Positions 1 through 11,367 of a stretch of 64,000 bases of DNA are shown here, piece by piece. Numbering within the stretch: position 1 is the stretch's first letter; each line of letters starts with the position of its first letter. Below the pieces are notes generated by a model. It saw nothing but the letters and a program-made list of their open reading frames with translations. It had not been told where the DNA came from and did no database searches. This DNA comes from Argentina anserina (taxonomy: Eukaryota; Streptophyta; Magnoliopsida; Rosales; Rosaceae). The position numbers and the translations under genes were made by a program. The DNA lies in NCBI RefSeq assembly GCF_933775445.1, contig NC_065873.1, forward strand, positions 10,726,001-10,790,000, read 5' to 3'.

Positions 1-3000
1 TTTGCAAGTGTGGGAGTGTGTTTCTTTCAAACTAAGTATCTTTACATCGTTTGCGTATCTTTACTATTCCAATTGTGTATCTTTACATCGTTTGCGTATC
101 TTTACTATTCCAATTGTGTATCTTTTCATTTCTCGTTTGAGTATCTTTCTGTAAGGCTTTCTGATGCGAGTTTCTATTGTATTTGAGAGTTTTGCAAGTG
201 TGGGAGTGTGTTTCTTTCAAACTGAGTATCTTTACATAGTTTTCGTATCTTTACTATTCCAATTGTGTATCTTTACATCGTTTGCGTATCTTTACTATTC
301 CAATTGTGTATCTTTTCATTTCTCGTTTGAGTATCTTTCTGTAAGGCTTTCTGATGCGAGTTTCTATTGAATTTGAGAGTTTTGCAAGTGTGGGAGTGTG
401 TTTCTTTCAAAATGAGTATCTTTACATCGTTTGCGTATCTTTACTATTCCAATTGTGTATCTTTTCATTTCTCGTTTGAGTATCTTTCTGTAAGGCTTCT
501 GATGCGAGTTTCTATTGAATTTGAGAGTTTTGCAAGTGTGGGAGTGTGTTTCTTTCAAACTGAGTATCTTTACATAGTTTTCGTATCTTTACTATTCCAA
601 TTGTGTATCTTTACATCGTTTGCGTATCTTTACTATTCCAATTGTGTATCTTTTCATTTCTCGTTTCAGTATCTTTCTGTAAGGCTTTCTGATGCGAGTT
701 TCTATTGAATTTGAGAGTTTTGCAAGTGTGGGAGTGTGTTTCTTTCAAAATGAGTATCTTTACATCGTTTGCGTATCTTTACTATTCCAATTGTATATCT
801 TTTCATTTCTCGTTTGAGTATCTTTCTGTAAGGCTTCTGATGCGAGTTTCTATTATATTTGAGAGTTTTGCAAGTGTGGGAGTGTGTTTCTTTCAAACTG
901 AGTATCTTTACATCGTTTGCGTATCTTTACGATTCCAATTGTGTATCTTTTCATTTCTCGTTTGAGTATCTTTCTGTAAGGCTTTCTGATGCGAGTTTCT
1001 ATTGAATTTGAGAGTTTTGCAAGTGTGGGAGTGTGTTTCTTTCAAACTGAGTATCTTTACATCGTTTGCGTATCTTTACTATTCCAATTGTGTATCTTTA
1101 CATCGTTTGCGTATCTTTACTATTCCAATTGTGTATCTTTTCATTTCTCGTTTGAGTATCTTTCTGTAAGGCTTCTGTTGCGAGTTTCTATTGTATTTGA
1201 GAGTTTTGCACGTGTGGGAGTGTGTTTCTTTCAAACTGAGTATATTTACATCGTTTGCGTATCTTTACGATTCCAATTGTGTATCTTTTTATTTCTCGTT
1301 TGAGTATCTTTCTGTAAGGCTTTCTGATGCGAGTTTCTATTGAATTTGAGAGTTTTGCAAGTGTGGGAGTGTGTTTCTTTCAAACTGAGTATCTTTACAT
1401 CGTTTGCGTATCTTTACTATTCCAATTGTGTATCTTTACATCGTTTGCGTATCTTTACTATTCCAATTGTGTATCTTTACATCGTTTGCGTATCTTTACT
1501 ATTCCAATTGTGTATCTTTTCATTTCTCGTTTGAGTATCTTTCTGTAAGGCTTTCTAATGCGAGTTTCTGTTGAATTTGAGAGTTTTGCAAGTGTGGGAG
1601 TGTGTTTCTTTCAAAATGAGTATCTTTACATCGTTTGCGTATCTTTACGATTCCAATTGTGTATCTTTTCATTTCTCGTTTGAGTATCTTTCTGTAAGGC
1701 GTTCTGATGCGAGTTTCTGTTGAATTTGAGAGTTTTGCAAGTGTGGGAGTGTGTTTCTTTCAAAATGAGTATCTTTACATCGTTTGCGTATCTTTACTAT
1801 TCCAATTGTGTATCTTTTCATTTCTCGTTTGAGTATCTTTCTGTAAGGCTTCTGATGCGAGTTTCTATTAAATTTGAGAGTTTTGCAAGTGTGGGAGTGT
1901 GTTTCTTTCAAACTGAGTATCTTTACATCGTTTGCGTATCTTTACTATTCCAATTGTGTATCTTTACATCGTTTGCGTATCTTTACTATTCCAATTGTGT
2001 ATCGTTTCATTTCTCGTTTGAGTATCTTTCTGTAAGGCTTTCTGATGCGAGTTTCTATTGTATTTGAGAGTTTTGCACGTGTGGGAGTGTGTTTCTTTCA
2101 AACTGAGTATATTTACATCGTTTGCGTATCTTTACGATTCCAATTGTGTATCTTTTTATTTCTCGTTTGAGTATCTTTCTGTAAGGCTTTCTGATGCGAG
2201 TTTCTATTGAATTTGAGAGTTTTGCAAGTGTGGGAGTGTGTTTCTTTCAAACTGAGTATCTTTACATCGTTTGCGTATCTTTACTATTCCAATTGTGTAT
2301 CTTTACATCGTTTGCGTATCTTTACTATTCCAATTGTGTATCTTTACATCGTTTGCGTATCTTTACTATTCCAATTGTGTATCTTTTCATTTCTCGTTTG
2401 AGTATCTTTCTGTAAGGCTTTCTAATGCGAGTTTCTGTTGAATTTGAGAGTTTTGCAAGTGTGGGAGTGTGTTTCTTTCAAAATGAGTATCTTTACATCG
2501 TTTGCGTATCTTTACTATTCCAATTGTGTATCTTTTCATTTCTCGTTTGAGTATCTTTCTGTAAGGCTTCTGATGCGAGTTTCTATTAAATTTGAGAGTT
2601 TTGCAAGTGTGGGAGTGTGTTTCTTTCAAACTGAGTATCTTTACATATTTTTCGTATCTTTACTATTCCAATTGTGTATCTTTACATCGTTTGCGTATCT
2701 TTACTATTCCAATTGTGTATCGTTTCATTTCTCGTTTGAGTATCTTTCTGTAAGGCTTTCTGATGCGAGTTTCTATTGAATTTGAGAGTTTTGCAAGTGT
2801 GGGAGTGTGTTTCTTTCAAAATGAGTATCTTTACATCGTTTGCGTATCTTTACTATTCCAATTGTATATCTTTTCATTTCTCGTTTGAGTATCTTTCTGT
2901 AAGGCTTCTGATGCGAGTTTCTATTATATTTGAGAGTTTTGCAAGTGTGGGAGTGTGTTTCTTTCAAACTGAGTATCTTTACATCGTTTGCGTATCTTTA

Positions 3001-6000
3001 CTATTCCAATTGTGTATCTTTTCATTTCTCGTTTGAGTATCTTTCTGTAAGGCTTTCTGATGCGAGTTTCTATTGAATTTGAGAGTTTTGCAAGTGTGGG
3101 AGTGTGTTTCTTTCAAACTGAGTATCTTTACATCGTTTGCGTATCTTTACTATTCCAATTGTGTATCTTTACATCGTTTGCGTATCTTTACTATTCCAAT
3201 TGTGTATCTTTTCATTTCTCGTTTGAGTATCTTTCTGTAAGGCTTCTGATGCCAGTTTCTATTATATTTGAGAGTTTTGCAAGTGTGGGAGTGTGTTTCT
3301 TTCAAACTGAGTATCTTTACATCCTTTGCGTATCTTTACTATTCCAATTGTGTATCTTTACATCGTTTGCGTATCTTTACTATTCCAATTGTGTATCTTT
3401 TCATTTCTCGTTTGAGTATCTTTCTATAAGGCTTTCTGATGCGAGTTTCTATTGAATTTGAGAGTTTTGCAAGTGTGGGAGTGTGTTTCTTTCAAACTAA
3501 GTATCTTTACATCGTTTGCGTATCTTTACTATTCCAATTGTGTATCTTTACATCGTTTGCGTATCTTTACTATTCCAATTGTGTATCTTTTCATTTCTCG
3601 TTTGAGTATCTTTCTGTAAGGCTTTCTGATGCGAGTTTCTATTGTATTTGAGAGTTTTGCAAGTGTGGGAGTGTGTTTCTTTCAAACTGAGTATCTTTAC
3701 ATAGATTTCGTATCTTTACTATTCCAATTGTGTATCTTTACATCGTTTGCGTATCTTTACTATTCCAATTGTGTATCTTTTCATTTCTCGTTTGAGTATC
3801 TTTCTGTAAGGCTTTCTGATGCGAGTTTCTATTGAATTTGAGAGTTTTGCAAGTGTGGGAGTGTGTTTCTTTCAAAATGAGTATCTTTACATCGTTTGCG
3901 TATCTTTACTATTCCAATTGTCTATCTTTTCATTTCTCGTTTGAGTATCTTTCTGTAAGGCTTCTGATGCGAGTTTCTATTGAATTTGAGAGTTTTGCAA
4001 GTGTGGGAGTGTGTTTCTTTCAAACTGAGTAACTTTACATAGTTTTCGTATCTTTACTATTCCAATTGTGTATCTTTACATCGTTTGCGTATCTTTACTA
4101 TTCCAATTGTGTATCTTTTCATTTCTCGTTTCAGTATCTTTCTGTAAGGCTTTCTGATGCGAGTTTCTATTGAATTTGAGAGTTTTGCAAGTGTGGGAGT
4201 GTGTTTCTTTCAAAATGAGTATCTTTACATCGTTTGCGTATCTTTACTATTCCAATTGTATATCTTTTCATTTCTCGTTTGAGTATCTTTCTGTAAGGCT
4301 TCTGATGCGAGTTTCTATTATATTTGAGAGTTTTGCAAGTGTGGGAGTGTGTTTCTTTCAAACTGAGTATCTTTACATCGTTTGCGTATCTTTACGATTC
4401 CAATTGTGTATCTTTTCATTTCTCGTTTGAGTATCTTTCTGTAAGGCTTTCTGATGCGAGTTTCTATTGAATTTGAGAGTTTTGCAAGTGTGGGAGTGTG
4501 TTTCTTTCAAACTGAGTATCTTTACATCGTTTGCGTATCTTTACTATTCCAATTGTGTATCTTTACATCGTTTGCGTATCTTTACTATTCCAATTGTGTA
4601 TCTTTTCATTTCTCGTTTGAGTATCTTTCTGTAAGGCTTCTGTTGCGAGTTTCTATTGTATTTGAGAGTTTTGCACGTGTGGGAGTGTGTTTCTTTCAAA
4701 CTGAGTATATTTACATCGTTTGCGTATCTTTACGATTCCAATTGTGTATCTTTTTATTTCTCGTTTGAGTATCTTTCTGTAAGGCTTTCTGATGCGAGTT
4801 TCTATTGAATTTGAGAGTTTTGCAAGTGTGGGAGTGTGTTTCTTTCAAACTGAGTATCTTTACATCGTTTGCGTATCTTTACTATTCCAATTGTGTATCT
4901 TTACATCGTTTGCGTATCTTTACTATTCCAATTGTGTATCTTTACATCGTTTGCGTATCTTTACTATTCCAATTGTGTATCTTTTCATTTCTCGTTTGAG
5001 TATCTTTCTGTAAGGCTTTCTAATGCGAGTTTCTGTTGAATTTGAGAGTTTTGCAAGTGTGGGAGTGTGTTTCTTTCAAAATGAGTATCTTTACATCGTT
5101 TGCGTATCTTTACGATTCCAATTGTGTATCTTTTCATTTCTCGTTTGAGTATCTTTCTGTAAGGCGTTCTGATGCGAGTTTCTGTTGAATTTGAGAGTTT
5201 TGCAAGTGTGGGAGTGTGTTTCTTTCAAAATGAGTATCTTTACATCGTTTGCGTATCTTTACTATTCCAATTGTGTATCTTTTCATTTCTCGTTTGAGTA
5301 TCTTTCTGTAAGGCTTCTGATGCGAGTTTCTATTAAATTTGAGAGTTTTGCAAGTGTGGGAGTGTGTTTCTTTCAAACTGAGTATCTTTACATCGTTTGC
5401 GTATCTTTACTATTCCAATTGTGTATCTTTACATCGTTTGCGTATCTTTACTATTCCAATTGTGTATCTTTTCATTTCTCGTTTGAGTATCTTTCTGTAA
5501 GGCTTTCTGATGCGAGTTTCTATTGTATTTGAGAGTTTTGCACGTGTGGGAGTGTGTTTCTTTCAAACTGAGTATATTTACATCGTTTGCGTATCTTTAC
5601 GATTCCAATTGTGTATCTTTTTATTTCTCGTTTGAGTATCTTTCTGTAAGGCTTTCTGATGCGAGTTTCTATTGAATTTGAGAGTTTTGCAAGTGTGGGA
5701 GTGTGTTTCTTTCAAACTGAGTATCTTTACATCGTTTGCGTATCTTTACTATTCCAATTGTGTATCTTTACATCGTTTGCGTATCTTTACTATTCCAATT
5801 GTGTATCTTTACATCGTTTGCGTATCTTTACTATTCCAATTGTGTATCTTTTCATTTCTCGTTTGAGTATCTTTCTGTAAGGCTTTCTAATGCGAGTTTC
5901 TGTTGAATTTGAGAGTTTTGCAAGTGTGGGAGTGTGTTTCTTTCAAACTGAGTATCTTTACATCGTTTGCGTATCTTTACTATTCCAATTGTGTATCTTT

Positions 6001-7753
6001 TCATTTCTCGTTTGAGTATCTTTCTGTAAGGCTTCTGATGCGAGTTTCTATTAAATTTGAGAGTTTTGCAAGTGTGGGAGTGTGTTTCTTTCAAACTGAG
6101 TATCTTTACATAGTTTTCGTATCTTTACTATTCCAATTGTGTATCTTTACATCGTTTGCGTATCTTTACTATTCCAATTGTGTATCGTTTCATTTCTCGT
6201 TTGAGTATCTTTCTGTAAGGCTTTCTGATGCGAGTTTCTATTGAATTTGAGAGTTTTGCAAGTGTGGGAGTGTGTTTCTTTCAAACTGAGTATCTTTACA
6301 TCGTTTGCGTATCTTTACTATTCCAATTGTATATCTTTTCATTTCTCGTTTGAGTATCTTTCTGTAAGGCTTCTGATGCGAGTTTCTATTATATTTGAGA
6401 GTTTTGCAAGTGTGGGAGTGTGTTTCTTTCAAACTGAGTATCTTTACATCGTTTGCGTATCTTTACGATTCCAATTGTGTATCTTTTCATTTCTCGTTTG
6501 AGTATCTTTCTGTAAGGCTTTCTGATGCGAGTTTCTATTGAATTTGAGAGTTTTGCAAGTGTGGGAGTGTGTTTCTTTCAAACTGAGTATCTTTACATCG
6601 TTTGCGTATCTTTACTATTCCAATTGTGTATCTTTACATCGTTTGCGTATCTTTACTATTCCAATTGTGTATCTTTTCATTTCTCGTTTGAGTATCTTTC
6701 TGTAAGGCTTCTGATGCCAGTTTCTATTATATTTGAGAGTTTTGCAAGTGTGGGAGTGTGTTTCTTTCAAACTGAGTATCTTTACATCCTTTGCGTATCT
6801 TTACTATTCCAATTGTGTATCTTTACATCGTTTGCGTATCTTTACTATTCCAATTGTGTATCTTTTCATTTCTCGTTTGAGTATCTTTCTATAAGGCTTT
6901 CTGATGCGAGTTTCTATTGAATTTGAGAGTTTTGCAAGTGTGGGAGTGTGTTTCTTTCAAACTAAGTATCTTTACATCGTTTGCGTATCTTTACTATTCC
7001 AATTGTGTATCTTTACATCGTTTGCGTATCTTTACTATTCCAATTGTGTATCTTTTCATTTCTCGTTTGAGTATCTTTCTGTAAGGCTTTCTGATGCGAG
7101 TTTCTATTGTATTTGAGAGTTTTGCAAGTGTGGGAGTGTGTTTCTTTCAAACTGAGTATCTTTACATAGTTTTCGTATCTTTACTATTCCAATTGTGTAT
7201 CTTTACATCGTTTGCGTATCTTTACTATTCCAATTGTGTATCTTTTCATTTCTCGTTTGAGTATCTTTCTGTAAGGCTTTCTGATGCGAGTTTCTATTGA
7301 ATTTGAGAGTTTTGCAAGTGTGGGAGTGTGTTTCTTTCAAAATGAGTATCTTTACATCGTTTGCGTATCTTTACTATTCCAATTGTCTATCTTTTCATTT
7401 CTCGTTTGAGTATCTTTCTGTAAGGCTTCTGATGCGAGTTTCTATTGAATTTGAGAGTTTTGCAAGTGTGGGAGTGTGTTTCTTTCAAACTGAGTATCTT
7501 TACATAGTTTTCGTATCTTTACTATTCCAATTGTGTATCTTTACATCGTTTGCGTATCTTTACTATTCCAATTGTGTATCTTTTCATTTCTCGTTTCAGT
7601 ATCTTTCTGTAAGGCTTTCTGATGCGAGTTTCTATTGAATTTGAGAGTTTTGCAAGTGTGGGAGTGTGTTTCTTTCAAACTGAGTATCTTTACATCGTTT
7701 GCGTATCTTTACTATTCCAATTGTGTATCTTTACATTGTTTGCGTATCATTAC
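1..7753. repeat. Tandem satellite array, left block
   Basis: The array is built from monomers of about 148 bp (short), 189-190 bp (long) and about 230 bp. They differ by zero, one or two extra copies of a 41-bp subrepeat beginning tatctttacatcg. Each monomer contains several segments opening with gtatcttt, followed by a longer unique part that includes aagtgtgggagtgtg. Variants typical of this block are ggctttctgatg, ttgaatttgag and ttcaaaatgag. Monomer length is in the range of plant centromeric and pericentromeric satellites, but a centromere role is inference. Short open frames across the array are by-products of the repeat and are not annotated as genes. The array stops at 7753, where an LTR begins with TG. 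Confidence 0.97.
3466..6930. repeat. 3,465-bp higher-order repeat, second copy
   Basis: Positions 1-3465 and 3466-6930 are near-identical copies of a unit of about 20 monomers, and 6931-7753 is the start of a third. The rare variant aaactaagtatc appears once per unit, near 30, 3496 and 6961. The order of short, long and extra-long monomers is the same in both copies. Scattered single-base differences distinguish them, for example near 3704 (agatttcg against agttttcg near 239) and near 4031. This is the pattern left by unequal exchange or segmental amplification of a block of monomers. Confidence 0.93.
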
Positions 7754-9318
7754 TGATAGGAGCACAAAGTGTGACGTTCTTAATGTTTATATGCCCTATT
7801 CTTATGCTTTGTTACTTCTTATTTAGTTGTTTTAGGTTCATATTTGTCATATGTATGTTATAGGTAGAGCTATTTCGAACTTAGATGAATTGATGATGAA
7901 ATTGTGCTAAGTGTTAGAAATCCTTATTGAGCTAGGATTCCTTACTCGACTAGGACTCTACTTTCCTATTTTCATTCTTTCCTATTCCTTACTCGACGAT
8001 TTCTTTTCAAGAAAGACAAATCATATTTGGAAAGAAAGGAGAGTTGCCGAGTTGCATTCCTAGTTGATCAAGGAAATCATATTCGAGTTGAACAAGGAGA
8101 AGAGGATGCCGGCCTAGCTACTCGTAGTTGGACCAAGATTGTTGCCGAGCTGCCCTTTAGTGATCTCCCTATTGGACTTGGTTTCCTACATCAAGTTGGA
8201 TATGGAGTACATAAATCAAATCCATAACAAAGAGGATTTCAGTTTCCCAATTGGATTCTATTTCCTTATGGCACGACAAGAAGGCTTCCTAGACCTCTAT
8301 ATATAGAGGCTCGGCCTCTCCATTCAGAAGATCATCAGCCTATACACAAACACAACCATAGCTCTGCCAAATTCATCCTTCATCCTTCCAAGAAATCCTA
8401 AAACCGATTCCATCATTCCCCACCTATCAATAGCCTTCAAGCACGCTTGTGAAGAAGGTTTCATCCATAGAAGTCTCGGCTACACTTGTGGATTGCTTGA
8501 TTTATAAAGTGTAACCATGATTCACTCTTGTTTAAATTCGGTTTTGGTTTTATTCTTGTGCTTGGATGAAGCTTGCGATTTGTTTAGAGTAATCTTGTAT
8601 CAATTTTGTCTATGAAATAGCTACTTGATTCAATTTATATAGATGATTCGAAAAGTGTTTTGGTTTTATGAATTTCTGTTTTTGGTTTCTGCCGAATGTA
8701 TGTATGAACAATTTTCGATGTCTATGTGTTATGACTCTGCTTGTAGCATGATATGTAGGTTGTTGGATTAAAGACTTATGCTAAGAACATGTTTATTCTT
8801 GTTTATGTGATTTTCGAATTGCATGGTTGTTGGTTAAGTAAGTGACATACTTGATGAATTCAATGTGCATGGCTTTGGAATTACATGATTAAGATGAACA
8901 TGTTAGAATTTCGATTATGGCTGCTTGGTTTTGATCGAATGTATTAAGTGTCTATGTATTTAGGTTACTGCTTAGAACCCTAAATGCATGATCCATCCTT
9001 GGTTGCTCATTACATAGTCTCGGCATGATTCAATAAGAAGTTATAGAACTTGTTCGATTCCCTCTATGTGAATTGTTTTGGTGATTGTTTATGTGTTGGT
9101 TGGTTGATCACATGTATATATTAGTTTAGGTTTTATTTACTGTTTTTATGATTCAATCCAAAATCTATGTCAAACCTTAAAATCTTTATGAATTCGTGTA
9201 AGTATTGTGATCCTAAGCCCTGGCTGGATCCCCGGTTTGTGAACGATACCCTCTTGCTTTATACTACTATGATGTGTTCAGGGTTAAATATTGATGTCGA
9301 GTAATCGAGCACTCATCA
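7754..9318 (+). repeat. 5' LTR of element A1
   Basis: The LTR starts with tgataggagcac and ends with actcatca, two bases before the primer-binding site. At 1,565 bp it is about 600 bp shorter than the A2 LTRs (2,165 bp), with which it shares its first tens of bases, a TATA region and the end region containing the ggatccccggtttgtgaac motif. It carries no credible coding sequence; the 66-codon frame at 8027-8227 lies in the promoter-proximal part and has no family match that I recognise. No partner LTR is in the window, so insertion age cannot be estimated. Confidence 0.9.
8294..8309 (+). promoter_or_regulatory. LTR TATA box (A1)
   Basis: cctctatatatagagg is a perfect 16-bp palindrome containing a TATATATA core, followed by a pyrimidine-rich stretch. 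The matching position in the A2 and B LTRs also carries a ctctatatatagc-type TATA element, which supports its being the LTR promoter. Start of transcription is expected roughly 30 bp downstream; this is inference. Confidence 0.7.
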
Positions 9319-9320
9319 AA

Positions 9321-9338
9321 TGGCGCCGTTGCCGGGGA
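9321..9338 (+). other. Primer-binding site, tRNA-Asp (A1)
   Basis: tggcgccgttgccgggga is the complement of the 3' end of plant tRNA-Asp(GTC) including the CCA tail. It lies two bases after the LTR end, where minus-strand DNA synthesis starts. This primer is typical of Athila-lineage elements. Confidence 0.95.
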
Positions 9339-10092
9339 TCCATAAGAGATGGATCCCTAACTTTTACTACGAATTCATTGTTTATATTGTACATTTGTAT
9401 ATTCTCAATCTTATTCTTATTTCGTGTAACATATAGTAATGTATCTTAGGGTGTTGTTTTGGTGCTTGAGTGAATGATTGTTGTAGGTTGTAAATCGAAC
9501 GGAATAGGTAAAGTCCCTTTTGTTAATATTAGCCTTAACCCTTCATGCTAGCTCTCGAGTTTGCATGAGGTCGAGGGCGGCTTTTATTAACACTTGGAGT
9601 TTTGTCTAACACATGAGGTTAAGTCCAGCTGAGTAAGGGGCACGCTCTTTTATTACTCTGGTGCATGGGACCAAAATTGGATCTCAGAGAACTACTGACT
9701 GACATACATCTCGGTGATGGAGTCGATAGGGAGTTCGCTCTCCGTAGTTCAACAAATGAGTCCTACCATGTTCACTATCTCTGATTGAGCTAAAGGCCTT
9801 CTGAAACAAAGACTTGATCTTGTGTCTAGGCATCTATACTTAGGCCGCACGTCCACCTTGATTTACAACTTAGAATCAATCGATCATTCAATCATTGAAA
9901 TAGCAAAAAGAACTTGTGAATTGTATGAACTTGTGAAAACATAAAGAACTAACTCTTTGTAAACAACATAGATGCCGTGCCCTTCCCCCATAAGTGTGCG
10001 TGTGTATGACTAAGGGAAGGCACGAATTTTATGTATCCATCATGTATTCTTCAATGCTAACTCGTTACCTTTCGTATAAACAGGTACTATGC
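9339..10092 (+). other. Conserved untranslated leader (A1)
   Basis: The stretch from about 9490 to 9870 is clearly related to the leaders of A2 (about 19890-20280, other strand) and B (about 29755-30165), although the LTRs of A and B differ strongly. Shared blocks include ggaataggtaaagtcc, gatctcagag, gacatacatctcggtgatgg, aacaaatgagtcct and ttaggccgcacgtccacc. Positions 9521-9543 can pair with 9570-9592 to form a long stem. A packaging, dimerisation or translation role is possible but not shown by the sequence. No open frame of note lies here. Confidence 0.75.
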
Positions 10093-11367
10093 ATGTCCGA
10101 ATTTTCTAAGAAGACACAAGAGCTCAAGGATCGAATTCAAGCACTTAGAGATTTGAACAACTCTTTCATAAGTAGACCTTTGAATTTCGAAACATCTCCA
10201 AGCAATTCAAACTTAAACTCTTCACCTAGATCAGAAGAAGAGGAAGATCTGTCCTTTCCCTTCGTCTTCAATTCAGACTTAGACACAATTGCGGACCGTG
10301 ACATAATTCCTGTTGGTGCTCCAATGGCACTCAAGAATGCATTCATTCCTACCACCCCGGAATCACCTTCATGCATTGCTTTCACTCCACCTGATGAAGC
10401 TAACTTCTCCATTCCTGTTCAATTGCTTGGGCAGCTGCCTAAGTACTCTGGTTCTTCAATGGAAGACCCTAATGTTCACCTTAGGGAGTTCTTGGACATT
10501 TGCAAGCTCCAATCGATTCATCATCTTTCTCAAGAAGGCTTGAGGTTGCTTTTGTTTCCATTTACCCTTAAGGATGACGCTAAACGTTGGTTATATTCTT
10601 TGCCTGCAGGAATCATCACTACATGGGACGAAATGACTAGGAGGTTCTTGAAGCAATTCTTCCCTGCTCAACTCACGAAAAGACTTAGGAGGGAGATTCA
10701 GAACTTCACTCAAAAAGATGGTGATTCACTCTATGAGGCTTGGGAGGAATTTCAGGAACTACAAAGGAAGTGCCCTCACCATGGTATTTCGTTGGATGAC
10801 TTGGTGCAATTCTTCTATGAAGGACTCGACACCACCAATAAGAGCATGGTGGACTCGGCATGTGGCTGCACATTCATGAACAAAACCGGTCAAGAAGCTT
10901 ACACCTTGATCGATGACTTGGCTGACAACAATCGCCAATTTAGTTCCAAGGAGAAGAGAGGAAGCAAGAGCCGTGGGGTGTATGATGTTGATACAAGGAA
11001 TCAGATGGCTACTTTAGAAAGGAAGCTTGACGTGCTAGTCAAGGCATTCAATGGTTCGAACATCAACCCTCAAGCATGCGGCATTTGTTCTTTCAAGGAT
11101 CACACGACTGACAATTGTCCAAATGGTGCAATGACTGAAGAAGAGTTGAACTTTATGGGGCAACAAAGGCCTAGGTACGATCCATACTCGAACACATACA
11201 ACCCTGGACTTAGAGATCATCCAAATTTTCGTTGGAGCAACAATGCTCAACCATCCAATGCTCAAAGTCAAGGACCTCGTCCTTCAGGTTTGTTTGTGAG
11301 GCCTCAGGTACCTCAAGGTTCTGCTCCCTTTAACTTTAATGTTCATGGTTCGAATAATGCATCTTCA
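10093..11367 (+). pseudogene. gag: Gag of element A1, N-terminal part, interrupted
   Basis: This encodes the capsid and nucleocapsid part of the retrotransposon polyprotein, which assembles cytoplasmic particles. The frame is open from 9994, but I place the start at ATG 10093 because atgtcc sits just after a cagg motif exactly as in the B gag start at 30556. The region encoded by about 10430-10940 matches the Retrotrans_gag family (motifs RWLYSLPAG and QFFYEGL). A CCHC zinc knuckle, CGICSFKDHTTDNC, is encoded near 11080-11120, and a PYSNTYNPGLRDHPNFRW block follows, as in B. The frame is broken after 11367 by a solo LTR flanked by a 5-bp duplication, and coding continues in phase at 13079. 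Divergence from B gag is large, so A1 is a separate family. Confidence 0.9.

Noticed and set aside
1..7753. CRISPR-like array
   Set aside because: The repeats are direct satellite monomers with no unique spacers of even length, there are no cas genes, and the context is a plant genome.
8027..8227. 66-codon frame in the A1 LTR
   Set aside because: It lies upstream of the TATA element inside an LTR and has no recognisable domain.
9994..10092. Upstream start of A1 gag adding 33 residues
   Set aside because: The aligned B gag starts at the atgtcc that corresponds to 10093. The extra residues have no counterpart and lie before a splice-acceptor-like motif.
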